A DNA stretch of 64,000 nucleotides, taken from NCBI GenBank assembly GCA_963708645.1, contig CAVPTA010000007.1, positions 310,001 to 374,000 on the forward strand, in the 5' to 3' direction. The first letter of the stretch is position 1, and every line of letters begins with the position of its first letter. Both the position numbers and the translations under genes were made by a program. The notes below the pieces were generated by a model. That model was not told the origin of the DNA. It saw only the letters and a program-made list of their open reading frames with translations, and made no database searches. The stretch comes from RYN-133 sp963708645 (GTDB taxonomy: Bacteria > Actinomycetota > Actinomycetes > Mycobacteriales > Jatrophihabitantaceae). Of the stretch, positions 8,192 to 15,786 are shown piece by piece.

Positions 8192-9127
8192 ATGTTCCCG
8201 CCCCTGATCGCTGTCAGCGAACAGGAACTCGCTGTACGCCGCTCCTACCGTGATCATGTGCGCAGCGTCGTTTCACCCGTCGGCCTGGACTACCTCGAAC
8301 TCGTCACCCGGCTGCTTCAGCAGCAGCGCCTGAGCGACCCCGACAACGTCATCTGGGAGGCCGCCGACCTGCAGTGGTGGTGGCCACGGGATCGCCACGA
8401 CGACCCGGCGGACGCCCGGGTGTGGCTCGATGACGGCGAGCCCGTCGCGGCCACCGTGCTCACCCGCTGGAGCGCGAGCCGCGCCGGGTGCAGCGTGTTC
8501 GCCGACCCCGGTTTCGAGCCGGCTTGGACCTACGCCGCGGAACGCTGCGCCGAGCTCGAGACGCAACGAATCGAACTGGCCGTCGGCGAGTCCGATACCG
8601 CGAGTGCCGATGCCGCGCGTCGAGCAGGCTTCGCGGCGTCCGGCGAGAAGTACGGCGTTTCGTGGCTCGACCCGGACCGCCGGATCCCGCCGCGACAGCC
8701 GCTGGCCGACGGCTACCAGATCGTCTCGCGCGCCGACGATCGATCACGTCCGCATCCGATGGCCGGCCGCAACGGCACCGGCATCGAGGACGGCCTGCGC
8801 GAGTGTTCGCTCTATGACGCGTCCCTCGATCTGCACGTCCTCGCCCCCGACGGCAGCTCGGCCGGGTACGCGTTGTTCTGGGCCGATCCGGTCACCGGCG
8901 TGGGCATGGTCGAGCCGATGCGCGTCGAGGACGCCCACGGCGGCCGCGGCGTGGGTCGACATCTGCTCGATGCGGGCCTGCGCGGCTTGACTGATCGGGG
9001 CTGCGGCGCGCTCAAAGTGAGCATGGACCTGGCCAACAGTGTCGCGGTGCGCCTCTACACCGGCGCTGGCTTCGTGATCACTCGCCGCGACGACACGTGG
9101 TTGTGGGAGGGCAAGATGGTGACATGA
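8192..9127 (+). CDS. GNAT-family N-acetyltransferase
   Basis: 311 residues from ATG 8192. The C-terminal domain has the GNAT acetyl-CoA site, with beta4 GMVEPMRVEDAHGGRGVGRHLLDAGL (R/Q-x-x-G-x-G/A as RGVGRH, near 245-252) and the later NSVAVRLYTGAGFV motif. The N-terminal half looks like a second, degenerate GNAT-like domain, giving a double-domain layout. Substrate is unknown. The stop TGA overlaps the next start in ATGA, so the two genes are probably translationally coupled. Confidence 0.75.
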   Translation: MFPPLIAVSEQELAVRRSYRDHVRSVVSPVGLDYLELVTRLLQQQRLSDPDNVIWEAADLQWWWPRDRHDDPADARVWLDDGEPVAATVLTRWSASRAGCSVFADPGFEPAWTYAAERCAELETQRIELAVGESDTASADAARRAGFAASGEKYGVSWLDPDRRIPPRQPLADGYQIVSRADDRSRPHPMAGRNGTGIEDGLRECSLYDASLDLHVLAPDGSSAGYALFWADPVTGVGMVEPMRVEDAHGGRGVGRHLLDAGLRGLTDRGCGALKVSMDLANSVAVRLYTGAGFVITRRDDTWLWEGKMVT

Positions 9128-9534
9128 CACTGTTCGGCAACGACCACGTCCGGCGCTACCAGGAGACCGACGGCGCGGAGGGCTATCACTGGCGCAACGA
9201 GACCACGATCCTGCTGCTCACCACGAAGGGCCGAAAGTCCGGCGAGGAGCGCACCAGCGCGCTCATCTACCGCGATTACGAGGACAAGCAACTCATCGTG
9301 GCGTCCAAGGGCGGCGCGGATCAGCCGCCGGCGTGGTTCCTGAACCTCGAGTCGGACCCCGACGTGCAGGTGCAGATCAAGGGCGACAAGTTCGCCGCGC
9401 GCGCCCGGGTCGCGACACCGGACGAGAAGCCCGCGATGTGGGAGCACATGGTGCACGTCTGGCCCGACTACGCGAACTACCAGGCCAAGACCGACCGCGA
9501 GATCCCCGTCGTCGTCCTCGAGCGCACGAGTTGA
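9124..9534 (+). CDS. Deazaflavin (F420)-dependent nitroreductase-type protein (DDN family)
   Basis: 136 residues from ATG 9124. The split-barrel DDN family uses reduced F420 to reduce diverse substrates. The family pattern is seen: LLLTTKGRKSGEERTSALIY (near 30-49), then VASKGGADQPPAWFLNLES (near 60-78), and a C-terminal YQAKTDREIPVVVLE. This fits an actinobacterium that makes F420. It overlaps the GNAT stop by 4 bases and is followed 6 bases later by a strong hairpin terminator, so it ends a two-gene unit. Confidence 0.85.
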   Translation: MTLFGNDHVRRYQETDGAEGYHWRNETTILLLTTKGRKSGEERTSALIYRDYEDKQLIVASKGGADQPPAWFLNLESDPDVQVQIKGDKFAARARVATPDEKPAMWEHMVHVWPDYANYQAKTDREIPVVVLERTS

Positions 9535-9540
9535 CGCTGT

Positions 9541-9587
9541 CCCCGCTGGTGCTCGCTGTGGGACGGGCGAACCGAGCACCAGCGGGG
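9541..9587. terminator. Strong hairpin terminator between nitroreductase and adh
   Basis: Perfect 15-base inverted repeat: CCCCGCTGGTGCTCG (9541-9555) pairs with CGAGCACCAGCGGGG (9573-9587) around a 17-base loop. It sits between convergent genes, 6 bases after one stop and 10 after the other. There is no real U-tract, which is common in GC-rich actinobacteria. Confidence 0.75.
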
Positions 9588-9597
9588 AAACCAGGGA

Positions 9598-10644
9598 TCA
9601 GATGGTGCTTGCGTCGATGACGAAGCGGTAGCGGACGTCGCTGTCGACGACCCGGTCCCAGGCCTCGTCGATCTGGTCGGCGTTGATCGTCTCGACGGTC
9701 GCGCCGATGTTGTGCTCGGCACAGAAGTCGAGCATCTCCTGGGTCTCGCGGATGCCGCCGATCATCGAACCGGCCCAACTGCGGCGGAACGGGATCAGCG
9801 CGAACGCCGGCACCTCGAGCGGCTCGGCCGGAGCACCGACGTTGACCAGCGTGCCGTCGAGCCGCAGCAGCGACAGGTACTTCTCCATCGGCAGGTGCGC
9901 CGAGACGGTGTTCACGATGAGGTCGAAGGACGCCGCGAGCTTGTCGAAGGTGTCGGAGTCGCTGGTCGCGTAGTAGTGATCGGCTCCGAAGTCCTTGCCG
10001 TCGTCCTGCTTGGACAGCGACTGCGACAGAACGGTCACCTCGGCGCCCATGGCGTGAGCGATCTTGACGCCCATGTGGCCGAGGCCACCCATGCCGACGA
10101 TGGCGACCTTCTTGCCCGGACCCGCGTTCCAGTGGTTGAGCGGCGAGTAGAGCGTGATGCCGGCGCACAGCAGCGGCGCGGCCTGGTCGAGCGGGATGCC
10201 GTCAGGAATGCGCAGCACGAAGTCCTCGTCGACGACGATGTGGGTGCTGTAGCCACCGTCGGTCCAGGTGTTGTCGTGGTGGTAGTCCTGCGCGTTGTAG
10301 GTGCCGACATTGCCCTTGAGGCAGAACTGTTCCTCACCGGCCTTGCAGTTCTCGCACTCGCGGCACGAGTCGACCATGCAGCCGACGCCGACGTGGTCGC
10401 CGACCTTGTGTTTGCCGACTTCGGAGCCGACCTCTTCGACGACACCGGCGATCTCGTGGCCGGGGACGAGCGGGAAGTGCGCCTCGCCCCACTCGTTGCG
10501 GCCGGTGTGGATGTCGGAGTGGCAGATGCCGGCGAATTCGATTTTGATCAGGACGTCTTTGGGCCCCACCTCGCGGCGCTCGATCTCGATCTTCTCGAAC
10601 GGAGCCTTGGCAGACGGGGCGGCGTAAGCGGTTACAGTTGCCAT
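9598..10644 (-). CDS. Zinc-dependent NAD(P) alcohol dehydrogenase (AdhC/YahK type)
   Basis: 348 residues. Medium-chain dehydrogenase/reductase that interconverts alcohols and aldehydes. Catalytic zinc site: GICHSDIHTGRNEWG (Cys near 40, His near 42) and PGHEIAGVV (near 60-68). Structural zinc site: four Cys in CRECENCKAGEEQFC (near 93-107). Rossmann cofactor motif GMGGLGHMG (near 176-184). The following Ser residue after the second strand (LSQSLSKQDD) suggests NADP preference as in YahK/cinnamyl alcohol dehydrogenases. Single gene, divergent from the DUF5302 gene with a 60-base gap. Confidence 0.9.
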   Translation of the reverse strand: MATVTAYAAPSAKAPFEKIEIERREVGPKDVLIKIEFAGICHSDIHTGRNEWGEAHFPLVPGHEIAGVVEEVGSEVGKHKVGDHVGVGCMVDSCRECENCKAGEEQFCLKGNVGTYNAQDYHHDNTWTDGGYSTHIVVDEDFVLRIPDGIPLDQAAPLLCAGITLYSPLNHWNAGPGKKVAIVGMGGLGHMGVKIAHAMGAEVTVLSQSLSKQDDGKDFGADHYYATSDSDTFDKLAASFDLIVNTVSAHLPMEKYLSLLRLDGTLVNVGAPAEPLEVPAFALIPFRRSWAGSMIGGIRETQEMLDFCAEHNIGATVETINADQIDEAWDRVVDSDVRYRFVIDASTI

Positions 10645-10704
10645 AAATCTGTTCTACCCGGATCCGCCTTCCATCCACACCGGCAGGCGTGTCAGGCTGG
10701 CCAC

Positions 10705-10878
10705 ATGCCCGAGAAGTCAGCCGCCGATCCCGCCAAGGACAAGTTCCGCGAGGCGCTCGAACGCAAGCGCAACCAGCAGCACGCCAATAACGGAGCGGCG
10801 CAGAGCGATTCGAAGGTGCACGGCGAGCATTCCCGCGCCGGCGGCAAGCGCACCTTCCGCCGTAAGAGCGGTGGCTGA
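10705..10878 (+). CDS. DUF5302 family small protein
   Basis: 57 residues from ATG 10705. Very hydrophilic, with KDKFREALERKRNQQHANN in the middle and RRKSGG at the end, which matches the small actinobacterial DUF5302 family. No known function. Overlaps the next gene by 8 bases. Confidence 0.65.
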   Translation: MPEKSAADPAKDKFREALERKRNQQHANNGAAQSDSKVHGEHSRAGGKRTFRRKSGG

Positions 10879-11218
10879 CCCCGTCGTCGACCCCGACGTC
10901 GATCGCGTCGCCGATCACGTCTCGGCGTTCAACACCGCAGTCGGGTCCGGCGATTGGCGCACGTTCTCCGCACGTTTCGCCACCGATGCGCAGCTGGACT
11001 TTGTCGCCGTCCCCGCCGGTGCCTTCGACGGGCGGGACGCGATAACGGCGGCCTACCTCGACAACCCGCCCGACGACACGATGGTGGTCCGATCGATCGA
11101 CTCGGGAGACGTCAGCGACGTCGTGGGCTTCGCGTGGACGCGCGGCGGCACCGGCACGATGACCCTGGAATGGGCGCCGGACGGTCTCGTGCGGCGCCTT
11201 GTGGTCGGCTTCGACTGA
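10871..11218 (+). CDS. NTF2-like (SnoaL-type) protein
   Basis: 115 residues from GTG 10871. A helix-rich start (VADHVSAFNTAVGSGDWRTFSARFATDAQLDF) followed by alternating strands is the standard NTF2-like cone fold. Such proteins are small isomerases, hydrolases or ligand binders. No catalytic residues can be assigned. It overlaps the DUF5302 gene, so they are probably cotranscribed. Its stop codon lies inside a short tandem repeat. Confidence 0.65.
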   Translation: MADPVVDPDVDRVADHVSAFNTAVGSGDWRTFSARFATDAQLDFVAVPAGAFDGRDAITAAYLDNPPDDTMVVRSIDSGDVSDVVGFAWTRGGTGTMTLEWAPDGLVRRLVVGFD

Positions 11219-11254
11219 TACCCGCCGACTGATACCCGCCGACCGATGCCCGTT
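11213..11254. repeat. 14-base tandem triplication at the NTF2-like stop
   Basis: GACTGATACCCGCC occurs at 11213-11226 and again at 11227-11240, with a degenerate third copy GACCGATGCCCGTT at 11241-11254. The first copy contains the TGA stop (11216-11218), so copies two and three give back-up stops or reflect slippage. The array reaches the stop of the convergent DUF962 gene. Confidence 0.85.
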
Positions 11255-11652
11255 CAGGCGGCGACGAGTTCCTCGACGGACGGGTAGTTCGCCTCGGTGC
11301 GGGCGAACTGGTTCGCGCGCAGGTAATCGCGAGCGATCACGGTCAGTTCGGCGTCGCGTCCGGCGAGCATGTAGCGGACCATCTCGAAATCGCCGCGAAG
11401 CGACCACAGCGGGTGGCCGAACGAGGCAGGGTTGTTCTTCTCGATGAGCCAGTGCGCCGGCCACGCCGAGCCGTAGCCGCTGAGCGGGAACAGCGCGAGC
11501 ATCTTCGGCCGCCGCGTGATCAACCCGATGATTGCGAGCAAGGCGCCGAGCAAGGTGCCGCCGAAATGCAGCTGCCGCGTCAACGGCTTGGAGTGCATCG
11601 CCACGTAGTACGGGAAGAACTCACGGTAGGACGCGAACTCGGGTTTGCTCAT
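11254..11652 (-). CDS. DUF962/Mpo1-like membrane protein
   Basis: 132 residues. The N-terminal YREFFPYYVAMHSKPLTRQLHFGGTLLG matches the DUF962/Mpo1 signature, with conserved His residues in AMHSKP and LHF. In yeast Mpo1 these ligate iron and alpha-oxidise hydroxy-fatty acids. Two membrane segments are seen (about 30-45 and 53-70). Enzymatic activity of this bacterial member is inferred from the family only. Stands alone between a convergent NTF2-like gene and the tetR gene. Confidence 0.7.
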   Translation of the reverse strand: MSKPEFASYREFFPYYVAMHSKPLTRQLHFGGTLLGALLAIIGLITRRPKMLALFPLSGYGSAWPAHWLIEKNNPASFGHPLWSLRGDFEMVRYMLAGRDAELTVIARDYLRANQFARTEANYPSVEELVAA

Positions 11653-11702
11653 CAGGCGATTATCCGCGATGACGGCGCCGGCTCAAGTCCGCGACTGCTC
11701 GC

Positions 11703-12335
11703 CTAGAGCCCGCGGGTCACCACGTCCAGCACGATCGTGGTCATCTGCTCGGCCATCTCGTCCGGCAACGCGCGCAAGGGGCCGTCCACGAGCAGGCTGG
11801 ACAGTCCGTGTACTGCCGACCAGGCCGCGACCTCCGCACCCGGACGGCGCTCAGGCGGTAGCGCGCCGACCTCGACGAGTTCGTCGAGTCGCGCGTTGAG
11901 CAACAGGTACGGATTCGCGCCCGGGCCCTCCGGCGGCACCACCGATTCGGGTGCGCCGTGCCGGGTCGCGCCGGCGAACGCCGTGCGGAACCAACCCGGC
12001 TCGGTACGGGCGAACTCGATGTAGGCGCGTCCGATCGCCTCCATTCGCGCCCAGGCGCGCGGGACTGCGCCTTCGGCACGGACTGCCGTCGTGCGCTCGA
12101 GCATCAGCTCGCCGAGCCGAAGCATGCATTGCTCGCCCACCGCGGCGAGCAGATCCTCCTGATCGGCGAAGTGCCGGTAGGCCGCGTTGTGCGACACCCC
12201 CGCCTGCCGACTCACGGCACGCAGCACAACGGCGGACGGCCCGCCGGTGCGAGCGAGCCCGACACCGGTCTCGACGAGAACGGTGCGCAGGTTGCCGTGG
12301 TGATACCGCGCCCGCGCACGCTCTTCCGACGCCAT
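11703..12335 (-). CDS. TetR-family transcriptional regulator
   Basis: 210 residues from ATG 12335. The N-terminal helix-turn-helix is clear: LRAVSRQAGVSHNAAYRHFADQEDLLAAV (about 35-63). The C-terminal ligand domain resembles the TetR C-terminal WHG-type domain (YIEFARTEPGWFRTAF). It is divergent from a DHA2 exporter gene, and the 77-base gap holds a perfect 9-base inverted repeat. It most likely represses itself and the exporter until a substrate binds. In-frame upstream codons were not used because they would run through the operator. Confidence 0.85.
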   Translation of the reverse strand: MASEERARARYHHGNLRTVLVETGVGLARTGGPSAVVLRAVSRQAGVSHNAAYRHFADQEDLLAAVGEQCMLRLGELMLERTTAVRAEGAVPRAWARMEAIGRAYIEFARTEPGWFRTAFAGATRHGAPESVVPPEGPGANPYLLLNARLDELVEVGALPPERRPGAEVAAWSAVHGLSSLLVDGPLRALPDEMAEQMTTIVLDVVTRGL

Positions 12336-12367
12336 GTTGACAGTGTCCACCAGCCGTGCCATGGTGG

Positions 12368-12392
12368 TCAATGTTGGCGTTGTCAACATTGA
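12368..12392. promoter_or_regulatory. Probable TetR operator between tetR and DHA2 exporter
   Basis: Perfect 9-base arms TCAATGTTG (12368-12376) and CAACATTGA (12384-12392) flank a 7-base spacer. A second related near-palindrome, TTGACAGTGTCCA, starts at 12337, next to the tetR start. Both would cover the promoters of the divergent genes. Confidence 0.7.
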
Positions 12393-12412
12393 TCAGCTAC
12401 TCGGAGGACCCG

Positions 12413-13951
12413 ATGAGCGCAGCGACACCCACGCGGCGGTACCTGATCCTGGCGACGGTCTGCCTGGCCGCGTTCGCGATCAACCTCGACACGACGATCG
12501 TGAACGTCGCGCTGCCGGATCTCGGTCGCCAGCTGCACGCCACGACCCGCGACCTGCAGTGGATCGTCGACGGCTACAACCTGGCCTTCGCCGCCCTCGT
12601 CCTCACGGCAGGCTCGTTGGGCGATCGCTTCGGCCGGCGGCCGGCGCTGATCGTCGGGCTCGGCGGGTTCGCCATCGCCAGCGGTATCGGTGCTGCCATG
12701 CAGTCGGCCGGCGCACTTGTCGTCGTGCGGTTCGTCATGGGCGTGTTCGCCGCGGTGATCTTCCCGACGACGCTGTCGATCATCACCAACACGTTCCCGG
12801 ATCGCGGTGAGCGCGCCAAGGCCATCGGGCTGTGGGGTGCAGTGACCGGACTGGGCGTAGCCGTCGGCCCGATCTCGGGCGGCGTGCTGCTCGCGCACTT
12901 CGGCTGGCCGTCGGTGTTCGTCGCACTCGTGCCGGTCGCAGTGCTGGCCTTGCTGGCAACGATGCGCTGGGTGCCGGAATCGAGCGACCCTGGTCAGGCC
13001 CGGCTCGACCCGGCCGGGCTGTTGGCCTCGTCCGCAACGATCGGCCTGCTGGTCTACACGATCATCGAGGCGCCGGGACGCGGCTGGACTGCGCCGCTGA
13101 GCATCACCGGTTTCGTCGGTACGGCCGTCCTCGCCACCGCCTTCGTACTCGTCGAACGCCGCAAGGACACTCCGATGATCGACGTGAGCCTGTTCCGCCG
13201 TCCGGCGTTCTCGGCCGCGAGCGGTGCGGTGACTGTCGCGTTCTTCGCGCTGTTCGGGTTCATCTTCCTGGTGACGCAGTACTTCCAATTCATCCGCGGC
13301 TACGGCTCGCTGTCGACCGGCGCGCGCATACTGCCGGTCGCCATCACCATCGCGCTGGGCTCCGTGCTCGGCGTCGCGCTCGCCGCGCGCATCGGCACCC
13401 GCGCGGTCGTGATGACCGGGCTGCTGCTGCTCGGTTCGTCATTCGCCTGGATCTCGCTGTCGCCGACCTTCATGCCCTACACCGACATCGTCGGTCAGAT
13501 GGTGCTGATGGGTCTCGGACTCGGCGCCACGACTGCACCGGCGACCGAGTCGATCCTGTCGGTGCTGCCGGCCGCGAAAGCAGGCGTGGGCTCGGCCGTC
13601 AACGACGCGACACGTGAGGCCGGCGGGACGCTCGGCGTCGCCGTACTGGGCAGCATCTTCACCTCGCTGTACGCGAGCCACCTCGGCGGCACCTCGTTCG
13701 CGCACCTGCCGGCGCCGATCGTCGCGACTGCGAAGAACTCGATCGCCGGCGCACTGCAGGTGGTCGGCGCGGCGCCCGCGTCCACGCAGCCGCAGTTGCT
13801 GAGCAGCGTGCAGACCTCGTTCCTCACCGGCTTCCACGTTGCGTGCGTCGTCGCCGCCTCGATCTGCGTCGCCGGTGCGCTCGTCGCGCGGCTGTTGCCG
13901 GGGCGTCCGGTCGTGGTGCCCAGTGCCGAGGCAGACCTCGTCACGGCGTGA
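12413..13951 (+). CDS. DHA2-family MFS drug exporter (14 TM)
   Basis: 512 residues from ATG 12413 with a GGAGG site 5 bases upstream. Proton-driven multidrug exporter of the EmrB/QacA type. Motif D1 LDTTIVNVALPDL (near 23-35), motif A GSLGDRFGRRPALIVG (near 68-83) and motif C GPISGGVLLAHFGW (near 148-161) are intact. Fourteen hydrophobic segments can be traced, as expected for DHA2. Regulation by the divergent TetR protein through the palindrome at 12368-12392 is likely. Substrate cannot be predicted. Confidence 0.9.
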   Translation: MSAATPTRRYLILATVCLAAFAINLDTTIVNVALPDLGRQLHATTRDLQWIVDGYNLAFAALVLTAGSLGDRFGRRPALIVGLGGFAIASGIGAAMQSAGALVVVRFVMGVFAAVIFPTTLSIITNTFPDRGERAKAIGLWGAVTGLGVAVGPISGGVLLAHFGWPSVFVALVPVAVLALLATMRWVPESSDPGQARLDPAGLLASSATIGLLVYTIIEAPGRGWTAPLSITGFVGTAVLATAFVLVERRKDTPMIDVSLFRRPAFSAASGAVTVAFFALFGFIFLVTQYFQFIRGYGSLSTGARILPVAITIALGSVLGVALAARIGTRAVVMTGLLLLGSSFAWISLSPTFMPYTDIVGQMVLMGLGLGATTAPATESILSVLPAAKAGVGSAVNDATREAGGTLGVAVLGSIFTSLYASHLGGTSFAHLPAPIVATAKNSIAGALQVVGAAPASTQPQLLSSVQTSFLTGFHVACVVAASICVAGALVARLLPGRPVVVPSAEADLVTA

Positions 13952-13953
13952 CG

Positions 13954-14601
13954 TCAACGCCGACGCGCACGCACGACCGTGTCGTGGACGGTGACCTCGT
14001 CGCCCTCGTGGCCGTGCGCCACACGCGAAAACACCTCGGCGAGCTCGACCTCCCAGGCGGTCGGGTCGAGGCAGGCAACGATCGCCGACGCGGCCAGCAT
14101 GATGCCGGGGATGTTGGGACGGCCGATGCCGCTGTGCAGGTCGAGCGGGTCGTGGTTGACGATCAGCAAGGTTCCGCCCGCGCGCACTGTGACGGCCAGT
14201 CGCGCCTGCACGTCGGCAAGTAGCGGCTCGGTCAGATGCACGAACTGCATCGACACCAGATCGGCACTGTCGGCAGGCGGCTGCCACGTGCGGACGTCGG
14301 CCTGCTGCCAGGTGATCCGGTCTGCGACCTCGGCCGGCAGATTCGCCGCAGCGTGTGCCCGCGCCTTGTCGATCACGACGGTCGAGACGTCGACCGCGGT
14401 GACCGTCCAGCCCTGCTGGGCGAGCCACACCGCGTCGCCGCCCTCGCCGCAGCCGATATCGATGGCGTCACCCGGCTGGAGGTGCGCAGTCTGTTCGACG
14501 AGGCGCTGGTTGACCTTTCCGCTCCACACCGGTTCGTGCGCGGCGTAGCGCTCGTCCCAGTACTCGGGAGTGTGCAGTGTGGTGGCATCGATTTCGGTCA
14601 C
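13954..14601 (-). CDS. SAM-dependent methyltransferase (class I)
   Basis: 215 residues from GTG 14601. Motif I is AIDIGCGEGGDAVWLAQQGW (near 48-67), followed by the acidic strand end VTAVDVS (near 71) and a motif II/III region ADLVSMQFVHL (near 118). It begins TPEYWDERYAAHEPVWSGKVN, a start typical of thiopurine methyltransferase-like or tellurite-resistance-like enzymes. Substrate unknown. It converges tightly with the exporter gene (2-base gap). Confidence 0.8.
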   Translation of the reverse strand: MTEIDATTLHTPEYWDERYAAHEPVWSGKVNQRLVEQTAHLQPGDAIDIGCGEGGDAVWLAQQGWTVTAVDVSTVVIDKARAHAAANLPAEVADRITWQQADVRTWQPPADSADLVSMQFVHLTEPLLADVQARLAVTVRAGGTLLIVNHDPLDLHSGIGRPNIPGIMLAASAIVACLDPTAWEVELAEVFSRVAHGHEGDEVTVHDTVVRARRR

Positions 14602-14678
14602 GCGGTCGACTTTGCGACACGACTGCATGGATTGCCAAACCTCATTGCCGGAACGGCAACCTGACATCAAACGGGGCG

Positions 14679-14750
14679 TACCCCCGGTCGGATTCGAACC
14701 GACACTGGGACCCTTTAAGGGGTCTGCCTCTGCCGTTGGGCTACGGGGGC
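14679..14750 (-). tRNA. tRNA-like gene, anticodon UAA, short variable arm, odd anticodon loop
   Basis: Reading the minus strand from 14750: acceptor GCCCCCG, D arm GCC...GGC, anticodon stem GACCC/GGGTC, five-base variable region CCAGT, T arm GTCGG-TTCGAAT-CCGAC, then CGGGGGT and discriminator A; 72 bases in all, CCA not encoded. The T loop and acceptor are normal. The anticodon stem closes a six-base loop CTTAAA (or four pairs closing eight bases) rather than seven. The anticodon would be TAA (14715-14717), which reads Leu UUA, yet tRNA-Leu normally has a long variable arm. It could be a specialised type I tRNA or a decaying copy. Confidence 0.75.
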
Positions 14751-14790
14751 GGTGCGCAGCGATCATTGTCCACTGCGGCAGGATCGAGGC

Positions 14791-15360
14791 ATGCATTCGA
14801 CGACCGCGACCGCCGGCGAGGTGCGGTTGCGACTGCCCGGCGACGACCTCGTACCGGACGCCATCGAACAGATGGACAGGGCCACGACGCTGCCCGCTCC
14901 CGTCGAAACGGTGTGGCCGTGGATCGTGCAACTGGGTAAAGATCGCGCCGGCTGGTACCTGCCTCGTTCGGTCGAAGCGTTCGTGCCGCGCTCGCGACGG
15001 GCCCTTCGCCGCATCGATCCGCGCTGGCAACACGTCAAGGTCGGCGACGACGAGCCCGATTGGGGCCCCGGCGACCCGGTGCTTCGGGCTGTTGTCGTGG
15101 ACGCACCGAACACGTTGGCGTGGCACTCGTTGCGCGACCGGACGAGCGGTCACCGCTGGCCGACGGGCGATCCGGACGGACCAGACGTGCTCGCGATCAG
15201 CTGGACGCTGGCCCTGCGCGCTGACGGCGGCAACACCCGGCTGCATCACCGGCTGCGCATTCGCGCCAAACATCGAAGCCTCGTCAAGATCGGCGGCGTC
15301 TTCGACCACCTCACGATCGTCGGTATGTTCGCCGGTCTGCGCGAACGGTTGTCGTCATGA
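14791..15360 (+). CDS. SRPBCC-family (START-like) protein
   Basis: 189 residues from ATG 14791. Opens with the common SRPBCC pattern of a strand, ATTLPAPVETVWPWIVQLGKDRAGWYL (about 31-57), which includes the helix-grip entrance, and ends with a long C-terminal helix (KIGGVFDHLTIVGMFAGLRERL). Such proteins bind hydrophobic ligands. Function unknown. Its stop lies in the first copy of a 14-base tandem repeat that leads into the thioesterase gene, so the two may be cotranslated. Confidence 0.65.
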   Translation: MHSTTATAGEVRLRLPGDDLVPDAIEQMDRATTLPAPVETVWPWIVQLGKDRAGWYLPRSVEAFVPRSRRALRRIDPRWQHVKVGDDEPDWGPGDPVLRAVVVDAPNTLAWHSLRDRTSGHRWPTGDPDGPDVLAISWTLALRADGGNTRLHHRLRIRAKHRSLVKIGGVFDHLTIVGMFAGLRERLSS

Positions 15361-15394
15361 GAGGCGCGTCATGAGGGGCGCGTCATGAAGGCGG
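15353..15394 (+). repeat. 14-base tandem triplication joining SRPBCC stop and thioesterase start
   Basis: Three head-to-tail copies: CGTCATGAGAGGCG (15353-15366), CGTCATGAGGGGCG (15367-15380), CGTCATGAAGGCGG (15381-15394). Each holds ATGA. Copy one contains the SRPBCC TGA; copy three contains the thioesterase ATG (15385). GAGGGG in copy two (15373-15378) serves as ribosome binding site. Confidence 0.85.
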
Positions 15395-15786
15395 TATGGA
15401 CGGCGTCGGTGCGTTACGCCGAGGTCGACGGCCAGGACGTCGTGTTCAACGCGCACTACCTGACCTACTGCGACGAGGCGATGTCGAAGTACTGCCACGA
15501 CGTCGGGCTCGGTCCGTTCTCGGCCGACGTCCAGCTCGTCGCGTCCAACCTGGTGTGGAGTTCCGCAGCACGGTGGGGCGAGACGGTCGAGGTCGATGTC
15601 ACGTGCCCTCGTGTCGGCACGACGAGTTTCGTGCTCGATTTCGTCGTGCGTGTCGGCGAGCGGGTCTGCTGCCAGGTGTCGACGACCTACGTGCACATCG
15701 ATGCCGACGGACGTCCTGAGCCTGTCTCTGCCGAAGCGCGGGCTCAGCTGACTTCGGGGAACTCGCGCTCGCCGGACGCCTGCTGA
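15385..15786 (+). CDS. Acyl-CoA thioesterase, 4-hydroxybenzoyl-CoA thioesterase (hotdog) type
   Basis: 133 residues. Start VRYAEVDGQDVVFNAHYLTYCDEA (near 9-32) is the classical 4HBT/YbgC motif, with Asp near 15 (in EVDGQDVV) as the expected catalytic acid, followed by the hotdog strands ending in STTYVHIDADGRPEPV. It would hydrolyse an acyl-CoA in the cytoplasm; chain length is unknown. ATG 15385 is the third ATG of a tandem repeat, chosen because only this one opens the frame. The 3' end overlaps the convergent ndh gene by 43 bases. Confidence 0.8.
   Translation: MKAVWTASVRYAEVDGQDVVFNAHYLTYCDEAMSKYCHDVGLGPFSADVQLVASNLVWSSAARWGETVEVDVTCPRVGTTSFVLDFVVRVGERVCCQVSTTYVHIDADGRPEPVSAEARAQLTSGNSRSPDAC

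Noticed and set aside
14679..14750. Ordinary tRNA-Leu(UAA)
   Set aside because: The long variable arm of class II tRNAs is absent and the anticodon loop is not seven bases.
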